Origin: Fimenecus sp045593645
Lineage (GTDB): Bacteria > Bacillota > Clostridia > Oscillospirales > Acutalibacteraceae
Assembly (NCBI GenBank): GCA_045593645.1
Contig: JAZNWZ010000023.1
Location: forward strand, 1 to 6,710
Direction of reading: 5' to 3'
DNA: 6,710 bases
Under the pieces are notes generated by a model. That model worked only from the letters and a program-made list of their open reading frames with translations. It was not told where the DNA came from and ran no database searches. Below, piece by piece: positions 1 through 5,184 of this stretch (positions are counted from its first letter, which is position 1; every line of letters starts with the position of its first letter). The position numbers and the translations under genes are program-made.

Positions 1-20
1 ATTTTTCTTGTATTCTTCAT
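1..20 (-). CDS. 5' end of a gene downstream of the TetR regulator (truncated by window edge)
   Basis: An ATG on the minus strand (complement of 18-20) opens a frame reading M-K-N-T-R-K before the window ends. A good Shine-Dalgarno, AAGGAG (complement of 28-33), lies 7 nt upstream of it. The start is 13 nt beyond the stop codon of the TetR-family gene, and its ribosome site lies just past that stop, so the two are very probably co-transcribed. Genes placed directly behind an autoregulated TetR gene are often the regulated cargo (efflux pump, ABC transporter or enzyme). That is inference from context only, because six residues cannot identify the product. Confidence 0.6.
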
Positions 21-33
21 AACAAATCTCCTT

Positions 34-738
34 TTATATTATTTTGATTTCATTTATTGCTTCATTTATTGCTTGTTGATTTTGCTTTTCAACATATTTT
101 GTCAGTTGTTTTAACAGGTCGTGTCCCATTTTGTGATAATCAGTTTCCAGAATTTTATTTATTACCCTTTCTCTTTCTTCTAAACTAATATCATATATTT
201 TTAACAGACAAGTTAATATAAGTCTTATTTTATCTTCTATTGTGTAAATGTCGGTGCAAGGTTCTGTTAACGCACTTCGTTCAATACAACATGTTACATT
301 TTCAACTCGTCGGAATCTTTCATAAGTCCAATCTTTAAGTCTGTCGCCTAAAATCCTTTGATTTTTCTCGGCTGTCCATTCCTTAACATAATGAAGTGTT
401 AATGGATATGAATAAATCGCAAGATAAATGTCTTTTGCATTTTCATTTTCTTCGCAAAGTATTATCTGTGCCGCTACTTCCCAACAGTAAGAGAATAAAT
501 CGTCATTTTCTTTTTCAACCTTATCAATACACTTTGTGTGAAATGCTGTAATCTCTTTAGTGAGTTCTAAAAGTATATGCTCTTTTGTGGGAAAATAAAA
601 TGTAAGATTACCTGTACTTATATTAAGTTCATTACTGATTGCCTTTGCCGAAGTATTTGTAAACCCTTTTTCAAGAAACATTCGCATTGCAACCTGCATA
701 ATCTCAAGTTTTGTTAAATTGGATTTTCTTCGAGCCAT
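34..738 (-). CDS. TetR/AcrR-family transcriptional regulator
   Basis: A 234-residue protein with the typical TetR layout. The N-terminal DNA-binding domain covers about residues 8-55: helix 1 is followed by FLEKGF (21-26), then a helix-turn-helix around 29-48 ending in the signature STGNLTFYFPTKEHIL (41-56). The remaining ~180 residues are a helical ligand-binding and dimerisation domain, too divergent to suggest a ligand. The domain contains several cysteines (C70, C85, C95, C150, C151, C161, C177). The ATG at 736-738 is supported by a GGGGGAGGGG ribosome site (complement of about 748-757). The promoter upstream overlaps palindromes that are probably this protein's own operator, so negative autoregulation is likely. 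A second gene starts 13 nt after the stop. The family assignment is firm; the ligand and targets beyond this promoter are unknown. Confidence 0.92.
   Translation of the reverse strand: MARRKSNLTKLEIMQVAMRMFLEKGFTNTSAKAISNELNISTGNLTFYFPTKEHILLELTKEITAFHTKCIDKVEKENDDLFSYCWEVAAQIILCEENENAKDIYLAIYSYPLTLHYVKEWTAEKNQRILGDRLKDWTYERFRRVENVTCCIERSALTEPCTDIYTIEDKIRLILTCLLKIYDISLEERERVINKILETDYHKMGHDLLKQLTKYVEKQNQQAINEAINEIKII
49..72. repeat. 12-bp tandem duplication inside the 3' end of the TetR gene
   Basis: The unit TTCATTTATTGC occurs twice back to back (49-60 and 61-72). On the coding strand it encodes the duplicated tetrapeptide Ala-Ile-Asn-Glu near the C-terminus (residues 223-230). Since the unit is a multiple of three, gain or loss by slippage would leave the frame intact. 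Confidence 0.85.
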
Positions 739-761
739 TTGGAACTACCCCTCCCCCAAAC

Positions 762-817
762 AAATTAGTACGCGTACTAATTTAGGATATGTCCTATTTT
801 AGCACGCGTACTAAATT
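762..817. promoter_or_regulatory. Composite TetR-type operator: two palindromes around a central dyad
   Basis: Site 1 (762-783) is a perfect 22-bp palindrome with core TTAGTACGCGTACTAA. Site 2 (798-815) is the same sequence with one mismatched pair, core TTTAGCACGCGTACTAAA. Their centres (772.5 and 806.5) are 34 bp apart. Exactly midway, at 789.5, lies a third shorter dyad, TAGGA-4 nt-TCCTA (783-796). The whole 56-bp block is therefore nearly symmetric about one point. Site 2 lies almost wholly in the spacer between the -35 and -10 of the TetR gene promoter, and site 1 lies just downstream of the expected transcription start. A protein bound at either site should block transcription. The symmetry is seen directly; that the adjacent TetR protein binds here is inference from the usual TetR arrangement. 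Confidence 0.85.
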
Positions 818-824
818 TTGTCAA
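796..824 (-). promoter_or_regulatory. Sigma-A promoter of the TetR gene and the gene behind it
   Basis: On the minus strand a perfect -35 TTGACA (complement of 819-824) is followed after exactly 17 nt by a -10 TAAAAT (complement of 796-801). Transcription should start near 788-790, about 50 nt before the ATG. The spacer carries most of operator site 2. Confidence 0.85.
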
Positions 825-952
825 TAAAAATTGTTAAACTTTTAACAGGTAATATTATATAAAGATTGTATGTATTTTAAATGCAACTTTAACAAGTGGA
901 TTGTTTGATAAATTCGAGTTTGTGGAACTCTTTGTATAGACACAACCTATTA
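825..952. other. Non-coding spacer, nothing firmly identified
   Basis: An AT-rich stretch between the operator region and the hairpin repeats. I see no credible reading frame. A weak plus-strand promoter-like pair (TTGTTA at 831-836 and TATTAT at 853-858, 16-nt spacer) and a 5-bp stem-loop (916-930) are present, but neither is strong enough to call. Confidence 0.5.
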
Positions 953-1104
953 CCCTCCCTCGTTGAGGGAGGTGGCAAAATCGAAGATTTTGACGGAGGG
1001 AGTTTTGCGATTACACATATTACTCCCTCAGTCTGCTTCGCAGACAGCTCCCTCTAAGAGGGAGCGGATGGGCGATTCGTGAATCGCCCCTACTATAATC
1101 GCAA
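953..1104. repeat. Modular hairpin-rich intergenic repeat
   Basis: Five short perfect hairpins lie in tandem: 954-961/965-972 (CCTCCCTC, 3-nt loop), 976-982/986-992 (CAAAATC, 3-nt loop), 1031-1036/1040-1045 (GTCTGC, 3-nt loop), 1047-1054/1058-1065 (GCTCCCTC, 3-nt loop) and 1070-1078/1081-1089 (GGGCGATTC, 2-nt loop). CTCCCTC/GAGGGAG motifs recur at 955-961, 965-971, 996-1002, 1023-1029, 1048-1054 and 1058-1064, allowing alternative long-range pairings. The right part is bracketed by a perfect 9-bp inverted repeat (TTGCGATTA at 1005-1013, TAATCGCAA at 1096-1104). The stretch is clearly more GC-rich than its surroundings and non-coding. From memory, sequences of this kind are scattered between genes in many gut Clostridia genomes, so I call it a dispersed REP/MITE-like element. 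Copy number cannot be seen here. Confidence 0.75.
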
Positions 1105-1116
1105 CGCAGTGACCAC

Positions 1117-1151
1117 ACTTTGCGCTTTGCATTTTGCACTTTGCATTCTGT
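1117..1151. repeat. Tandem heptamer array (about five 7-bp units)
   Basis: Successive units read ACTTTGC, GCTTTGC, ATTTTGC, ACTTTGC and ATTCTGT. Four units share TTTGC in strict 7-bp register and the fifth is decayed. The array lies between the hairpin repeat and the promoter of the oxidoreductase gene. It contains no frame or promoter element that I can recognise. Confidence 0.75.
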
Positions 1152-1174
1152 TCGTCAAACTCCAATTTGTTGGG

Positions 1175-1203
1175 TTGATTTTTGGTTTTGTGTGTTGTAT
1201 AAT
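1175..1203 (+). promoter_or_regulatory. Sigma-A promoter of the Gfo/Idh/MocA oxidoreductase gene
   Basis: TTGATT (1175-1180), a 17-nt spacer and a perfect TATAAT (1198-1203). The expected transcription start near 1210 would leave a leader of about 25 nt before the ATG at 1235. Confidence 0.8.
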
Positions 1204-1234
1204 GTGCGTGTGAAAATTTACTTATCTAAGCGAG

Positions 1235-2542
1235 ATGATAATTTTGTCAAAACCAATTACTGCTATTATTGTTGGTGCAGGTCATAGAGCTTTAATTTAT
1301 GCCGAACTTGCAATAACAAATCCTGAAATGCTTCAAATTGTCGGTGTTGCAGACCCTAACCCTGTTAGAAGACAAATGGTTATGGAAAAGTTTGGCTTTT
1401 CTGAAGATATGTGTTTTGAATCTGCTCAAGAGTTAGCTAAAAAAAGCAAGCTTGCAGACACAATAATCAACGGCACAATGGACCATCAACATCTTGAAAC
1501 ATCTATTCCCCTTTTAAATGTTGGTTACGATATGCTTCTTGAAAAGCCTTTTGCACCTAACGAAGAAGAAATGAGAGAAATAGTTGAATGTGCAAGAAGA
1601 AACAACTCAAAGGTTATGATTTGCCACGTGCTTCGTTATACTCCTTTTTATTATGCAATTAAAGAGCGTTTAGTTAGTGGTGAAATTGGTGATATTATCA
1701 ATATCCAAACACTTGAGCACGTAAGTTATCATCACCTTTCAACATCTTATGTTCGTGGTAAATGGGCTAACAGTAAAGAATGCCACACATCAATGCTTCT
1801 TGCAAAATGTTGCCACGATATTGACATTATGATGTGGATGATGAGCAATACAAAGCCTACTCAAATTGCAAGCTTTGGTGGTAAATATCAATTCAAGCCT
1901 GAAAATGCTCCTGAAAATGCAGGTGAACGCTGTTTGGTTGACTGTCCGTTAGTTGATGAATGTCGATACTCTGCAAAGCGACTTTACATAGACCAACCTG
2001 AACGCTGGGCATTTTATATTTGGGACAAGCTTGAACATATTAAAAATCCTACTATTGAAGATAAAATCAACCTTCTTAAAGGCGACTCACCTTATGGCAA
2101 ATGTATTTATAAATGTGATAACGATGTAGTTGACCATCAATCTGTGCTTGTAAACTTTGCAAATGGTGCTACTGGTACACACAATATGGTTGGTGGCTCG
2201 TCAATGTCATTAAGAAGAATTCACATTGTCGGCACAAAAGGTGAAATTTATGGCAACTTTGAAGAAGCAAAGTTCTATGTTTCAAAAATCCACCCTACAA
2301 CTACTGACGAAAAAATTGTTGAAGAAGTTGACCTTAAACTCACAGGTGATATGGTTGGTGCGTATGGTGGCCACGGTGGTGGCGACGAAAGACTTGCTGC
2401 TGACTTTGTTTCTTTTGTCCGTGGTGAAAAACCAAGTCTTGCTTGTACTTCAATTTTTGATTCTGTTGCAGGTCATTTATGTGTTTATCTTGCAGATAAG
2501 TCAAGAGAAAACGGTGGTATGCCACAAGAAGTAATTTTTTAA
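1235..2542 (+). CDS. Gfo/Idh/MocA-family NAD(P)-dependent oxidoreductase
   Basis: A 435-residue cytosolic protein. The N-terminal Rossmann domain has the dinucleotide loop VGAGHRA (13-19) and Asp40 at the end of strand 2, which favours NAD(H) over NADP(H). It also has the family signature EKPF (103-106), whose Lys104 is the usual catalytic lysine. The C-terminal alpha/beta domain contains HDIDIMMW (194-201), where His194 and the aspartates match the family's usual substrate-site region. An insertion with cysteines C233, C237, C243, C290 and C294 makes it longer than the usual ~340-residue members. The family oxidises or epimerises sugars and cyclitols; this substrate is unknown. The ATG at 1235 has only a poor ribosome site. 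A TTG at 1244 would give an N-terminus of (M)SKPITAIIVGAGHR and is a credible alternative. The gene appears monocistronic: own promoter, then a strong terminator. Confidence 0.9.
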   Translation: MIILSKPITAIIVGAGHRALIYAELAITNPEMLQIVGVADPNPVRRQMVMEKFGFSEDMCFESAQELAKKSKLADTIINGTMDHQHLETSIPLLNVGYDMLLEKPFAPNEEEMREIVECARRNNSKVMICHVLRYTPFYYAIKERLVSGEIGDIINIQTLEHVSYHHLSTSYVRGKWANSKECHTSMLLAKCCHDIDIMMWMMSNTKPTQIASFGGKYQFKPENAPENAGERCLVDCPLVDECRYSAKRLYIDQPERWAFYIWDKLEHIKNPTIEDKINLLKGDSPYGKCIYKCDNDVVDHQSVLVNFANGATGTHNMVGGSSMSLRRIHIVGTKGEIYGNFEEAKFYVSKIHPTTTDEKIVEEVDLKLTGDMVGAYGGHGGGDERLAADFVSFVRGEKPSLACTSIFDSVAGHLCVYLADKSRENGGMPQEVIF

Positions 2543-2556
2543 TAAAGCAAAAAAAT

Positions 2557-2590
2557 AAGGCAGTCACACGACTGCCTTTTATTTTTATAT
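2557..2590. terminator. Bidirectional rho-independent terminator between oxidoreductase and upp
   Basis: A 9-bp perfect stem, AAGGCAGTC (2557-2565) with GACTGCCTT (2570-2578), has the loop ACAC. It is followed by TTTTATTTTTAT on the plus strand and by TTATTTTTTTG on the minus strand. It therefore can end both the plus-strand oxidoreductase transcript and the converging upp transcript. Confidence 0.92.
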
Positions 2591-2591
2591 T

Positions 2592-3221
2592 TTATTTTGT
2601 ACCGAAGATACGGTCGCCTGCATCACCAAGACCAGGAACAATATATTTATGCTCATTAAGTTTTTCATCAAGTGCTGCACAGTAAACTTCAACATCAGGA
2701 TGAGCTTCTGTAAGTGCTTGAAGTCCTTCAGGAGCTGCAATAATACCCATAAACTTAATTGATTTTGGACCATATTCTTTAATTTGTGATATTGCATCAA
2801 TAGCTGAGCCACCTGTTGCAAGCATTGGGTCAAGAACAATAACTTCACGTTCTTCAATATCTGAAGGGAGCTTGCAGTAATATGGAATTGGAAGAGCTGT
2901 TTCAGGGTCTCTATACATACCGATATGACCAACCTTTGCAGATGGAACAAGTGAAAGTACACCGTCAAGCATACCTGTACCTGCTCTTAAAATTGGAACG
3001 AATGCAAGTGTTTTACCTGAAATAACCTTTGTTTTTGTCTTTTGAATTGGTGTTTCAATTTCAACTTCTTCAAGTGGAAGGTCGCGTGTTGCTTCATAAC
3101 ACATAAGAGTTGCAATTTCTGAAACAAGTGCTCTAAATTCTTTTGAGCCTGTGTTTTTATCTCTTAAAAGAGTAAGTTTGTGTTGAATAAGTGGATGATT
3201 TGTAATTACTACGTTTGCCAT
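2592..3221 (-). CDS. upp: Uracil phosphoribosyltransferase
   Basis: A 209-residue cytosolic enzyme of pyrimidine salvage: uracil + PRPP gives UMP + diphosphate. The length matches bacterial Upp. Visible motifs are RAGTGM (79-84), the PRPP-binding loop VLDPMLATGGSA (129-140) and the uracil-binding C-terminal segment YIVPGLGDAGDRIFGT (193-208). The start ATG (complement of 3219-3221) has a GGGGGAAG ribosome site a few bases upstream. It is the last gene of the tsaE-tsaB-rpiB-upp series but also has its own promoter in the 72-nt gap after rpiB. Association with rpiB is common in Firmicutes and makes sense, since ribose-5-phosphate is the precursor of PRPP. No riboswitch or PyrR-type attenuator structure is evident in the short leader. 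Confidence 0.97.
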   Translation of the reverse strand: MANVVITNHPLIQHKLTLLRDKNTGSKEFRALVSEIATLMCYEATRDLPLEEVEIETPIQKTKTKVISGKTLAFVPILRAGTGMLDGVLSLVPSAKVGHIGMYRDPETALPIPYYCKLPSDIEEREVIVLDPMLATGGSAIDAISQIKEYGPKSIKFMGIIAAPEGLQALTEAHPDVEVYCAALDEKLNEHKYIVPGLGDAGDRIFGTK

Positions 3222-3259
3222 TTTTCTTCCCCCAATAAATTAAAATATTTATCATATCG

Positions 3260-3288
3260 ATTATATACCCTATTTTAATAATTGACAA
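3260..3288 (-). promoter_or_regulatory. Internal promoter of upp
   Basis: On the minus strand TTGTCA (complement of 3283-3288), a 17-nt spacer and a perfect TATAAT (complement of 3260-3265). Transcription should start near 3253, about 31 nt before the upp ATG. It allows upp to be expressed independently of the upstream tsa genes. Confidence 0.82.
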
Positions 3289-3293
3289 GTCTT

Positions 3294-3731
3294 TTATAAA
3301 TTTTCTATTTCTGTAATTTGGTCAATTCTTCTTTGATGTCTGCCACCTTCAAACTCTGTATCAAGGAAAACATCAACAAGTTCAAGTGCAAGACCAACAC
3401 CTACAACTCTGCCACCCATACATAAAGCGTTAGCATCATTATGAAGTCTTGTAAATTTTGCACTGAAATAATCAGAACAACACGCTGCTCTAATTCCCTT
3501 TACTTTATTTGCTGCCATTGAAATGCCAATACCTGTGCCGCAGCAAAGAATTGCTTTTTCACACTCACCACTAACAACTCTATCACAAGTTTTCTTTGCG
3601 ATTGGAGCATAGTCAATTGACTCTGGTGAATAAGCACCACAGTCTACATATTCAATATTTCTTTCTTCAAGATGTTTTTTGATTGCTTCTTTAAGCTCAA
3701 ATCCACCGTGGTCTGCACCTAATGCTATCAT
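3294..3731 (-). CDS. rpiB: Ribose-5-phosphate isomerase B
   Basis: A 145-residue cytosolic enzyme interconverting ribose-5-phosphate and ribulose-5-phosphate in the non-oxidative pentose phosphate pathway. The length is typical of the RpiB/LacAB family. Motifs: GADHGG (5-10), with the Asp-His pair of the active site; DYAP (40-43); CCGTGIG (63-69), whose Cys64 matches the catalytic cysteine of RpiB; RLHNDANALCMGGR (95-108), with the ring-opening His97; and the basic stretch GGRHQRR (129-135) for phosphate binding. All key residues are intact. The start (complement of 3729-3731) follows an AAGGGG ribosome site, 19 nt after the tsaB stop, so it belongs to the same transcript. No lac or other sugar genes are nearby, so RpiB is favoured over LacA/LacB or allose-6-phosphate isomerase. 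Confidence 0.95.
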   Translation of the reverse strand: MIALGADHGGFELKEAIKKHLEERNIEYVDCGAYSPESIDYAPIAKKTCDRVVSGECEKAILCCGTGIGISMAANKVKGIRAACCSDYFSAKFTRLHNDANALCMGGRVVGVGLALELVDVFLDTEFEGGRHQRRIDQITEIENL

Positions 3732-3750
3732 ATTTATATCCCCTTTTAAA

Positions 3751-4437
3751 TTATTTTTTTAATTTAAGCTCTCTTTCTGCTTGAGGTAATCTCAAATAAA
3801 AAGGAACAAGTTCTTTTGATTTTGTGATTTGTTCACCTTTATTTATTTTGTTATTTGCAAGCCTACCTATGCTACTTGCGTGAACAAATCTTATATCTTC
3901 ACTACAAAGCTCTGTATTTGGTACAATCTCGTTTAGTTTATCGTAACAAAGCTTTGCACCATCACCAATAAACACGATTCTTTTCTTATATTGTTTAAGC
4001 TCTTCGCCTAACTCGTCAATAAGCACTGCTTTATCTTCACAAAGGCGTTTACCATTTTCAAAGGTTGCAGTATACACCTGATTGCATCTTGCAACCATAA
4101 CTGCACAAGCAATTACATCTTCATTATTTAAAGGCTCTGCAATAGCTTCAAGAGTTGAAACAGCAAAACAATCCTTATTTAAAGCATCTGCCATACCCTT
4201 AACACAAGCAATTCCAATACGAACTCCTGTAAATGAGCCTGGTCCATTTGTTATGGCAAATAAATCAATATCTTTTATGCTTTTGCCACCATCAACAAGT
4301 GCTTTTTCAACAAGTGGCATAAGCGTTTGACTGTGAGTTAAGCCGTTGTTTATGAATTTTTCTGCAATAGTTTGTCCATTTTCAGTTAAGGCAACAGATG
4401 CTGTTACTGAAGTTGAATCAAGTGATAAAATTGTCAT
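3751..4437 (-). CDS. tsaB: tRNA t6A37 threonylcarbamoyltransferase complex subunit TsaB
   Basis: A 228-residue protein of the ASKHA fold, the usual length. TsaB is a non-catalytic partner that stabilises TsaD and, with TsaE, supports transfer of the threonylcarbamoyl group onto A37 of ANN-decoding tRNAs. Visible marks are the N-terminal LSLDSTS (4-10), THSQTLMP (34-41), the hallmark NGPGSFTGVRIG (64-75) and the C-terminal VPFYLRLPQAER (211-222). At the segment that often reads DAR-x-x-x-VY in the family, this protein has VAR-C-N-Q-VY (115-122), replacing the aspartate. The ATG (complement of 4435-4437) overlaps the tsaE stop as ATGA, with a GGAG about 10 nt upstream inside tsaE, implying translational coupling. 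tsaD and rimI, often near tsaB, are absent from the window. Confidence 0.94.
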   Translation of the reverse strand: MTILSLDSTSVTASVALTENGQTIAEKFINNGLTHSQTLMPLVEKALVDGGKSIKDIDLFAITNGPGSFTGVRIGIACVKGMADALNKDCFAVSTLEAIAEPLNNEDVIACAVMVARCNQVYTATFENGKRLCEDKAVLIDELGEELKQYKKRIVFIGDGAKLCYDKLNEIVPNTELCSEDIRFVHASSIGRLANNKINKGEQITKSKELVPFYLRLPQAERELKLKK

Positions 4438-4862
4438 ATTTCAACTGCTCCATCAATAGTTATTATACGTTGGTTGTCATTTTCTCCACGCTTTATAGTA
4501 ACTCTAATTGTATTTTCAGGTAAAGCATTTTCAATATTTTCGCTCCACTCAACTGCTAAAATGCCACCTGCTTCATAATAATCAAAAAAGCCGCTTGAAT
4601 AAAGGTCTTCCCAACTTTCAACACGATACATATCAAAGTGATAAAGTGGTGGGTTGCCACCATAATCATTTACAATTGCAAAGGTAGGGCTACTTACCTC
4701 TTCTTTAACACAAAGTGCCTTTGCCATTCCACGAGTAAATGCAGTTTTACCCATACCAAGACCACCAAAAAACGCAACAACAGTTCTACCATTAAGTTTT
4801 TCGGCAAGTTTTGTTCCTAATTGAGTTGTTTCAATCTCGTTATTCGTGATAAAACTTTGCAT
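4434..4862 (-). CDS. tsaE: tRNA t6A37 biosynthesis ATPase TsaE
   Basis: A 142-residue P-loop ATPase (formerly YjeE/YdiB), close to the usual length, which powers cycling of the TsaB-TsaD complex in t6A37 formation. Motifs: Walker A GGLGMGKT (33-40), SSPTF (57-61), the YHFDMYR segment (74-80) with Asp77 as the Walker-B-like acid, and AVEWSE (103-108), whose Glu105-Trp106 match conserved functional residues of YjeE. The start (complement of 4860-4862) has a strong AGGAG site 5 nt upstream. It is the first gene of the minus-strand cluster and overlaps tsaB by 4 nt. All catalytic motifs are intact. Confidence 0.95.
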   Translation of the reverse strand: MQSFITNNEIETTQLGTKLAEKLNGRTVVAFFGGLGMGKTAFTRGMAKALCVKEEVSSPTFAIVNDYGGNPPLYHFDMYRVESWEDLYSSGFFDYYEAGGILAVEWSENIENALPENTIRVTIKRGENDNQRIITIDGAVEI

Positions 4863-4891
4863 ACTCTCTCCTATTTGCCTTTATTTTTATT

Positions 4892-4920
4892 ATTTTAACA
4901 CAAAAGTTTATAATAGTAAA
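4892..4920 (-). promoter_or_regulatory. Probable promoter of the tsaE-tsaB-rpiB cluster
   Basis: On the minus strand TTTACT (complement of 4915-4920), a 17-nt spacer and TAAAAT (complement of 4892-4897). The three bases before the -10 read TGT, an extended -10. Expected start is near 4885, about 23 nt before the tsaE ATG. The -35 is poor, so this is a moderate call. Confidence 0.45.
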
Positions 4921-5125
4921 TTGTTTATTCAACTTTTTTCAACTTTTTATTATTTGTAAAAATGTTATAAAAGAGTTTTGCTAAATGATACTTACAAACT
5001 AAAAAACTGCAAAAATTATGCATTTTTACTCATTTTATTCAACAAAATGCAGGATTTCCGTCTTGTATTGTCATTTTTAACAAATTAAAGCGTTAAATTG
5101 TAACTAAGTTTTTAGATATTGATAA
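4921..5125. other. AT-rich divergent intergenic region between tsaE and gdhA
   Basis: No credible reading frame. It holds a perfect 10-bp tandem direct repeat, TTCAACTTTT, at 4928-4937 and 4938-4947. It also holds a spaced 8-bp inverted repeat, TGCATTTT (5019-5026) with AAAATGCA (5044-5051), 17-nt spacer. Either could be a regulator site for the flanking divergent genes, but base composition alone makes such matches fairly likely. Confidence 0.4.
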
Positions 5126-5155
5126 TTGAAAATAAATAATGTTTTGTGATATTAT
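5126..5155 (+). promoter_or_regulatory. Probable promoter of gdhA
   Basis: TTGAAA (5126-5131), an 18-nt spacer and TATTAT (5150-5155), preceded by TGA (5147-5149), which gives an extended -10. The expected start near 5162 leaves a leader of about 23 nt. Confidence 0.65.
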
Positions 5156-5170
5156 TTTTACCATACAGAC

Positions 5171-5177
5171 TAGGGGG
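5171..5177 (+). promoter_or_regulatory. Ribosome binding site that fixes the gdhA start
   Basis: TAGGGGG lies 7 nt upstream of the ATG at 5185. It rules out the upstream in-frame GTG at 5146, which overlaps the promoter -10 region and has no ribosome site. Confidence 0.85.
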
Positions 5178-5184
5178 TCTTTTT

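Noticed and set aside
831..858. Plus-strand promoter-like pair TTGTTA / TATTAT upstream of the hairpin repeat
   Set aside because: 16-nt spacer, no gene for nearly 400 bp downstream, and the region is AT-rich enough to give such matches by chance.
954..1065. Stem-loops resembling rho-independent terminators or a CRISPR-like array
   Set aside because: No T tracts follow the stems, and the recurring motifs are inverted and unevenly spaced with no constant-length spacers.
739..1234. Riboswitch or tRNA-like fold upstream of the oxidoreductase
   Set aside because: The predicted leader is only about 25 nt, and the structured part lies upstream of the promoter; no riboswitch core or T-box motif is recognisable.
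2226..2534. Open frame within the oxidoreductase gene, and similar long frames opposite or inside gdhA, upp and tsaB
   Set aside because: Low-complexity Leu/Gln/Lys-rich translations with no ribosome sites, fully inside well-supported genes in another frame.
3282..3310. Plus-strand TTGACA in the rpiB-upp gap
   Set aside because: No -10 at suitable spacing and nothing to transcribe on the plus strand; the bases mostly overlap the -35 of the minus-strand upp promoter.
5019..5051. Inverted repeat TGCATTTT / AAAATGCA as a terminator or operator
   Set aside because: 17-nt loop, AT-only apart from TGCA, and no T tract specific to it; noted only as a weak element of the intergenic region.
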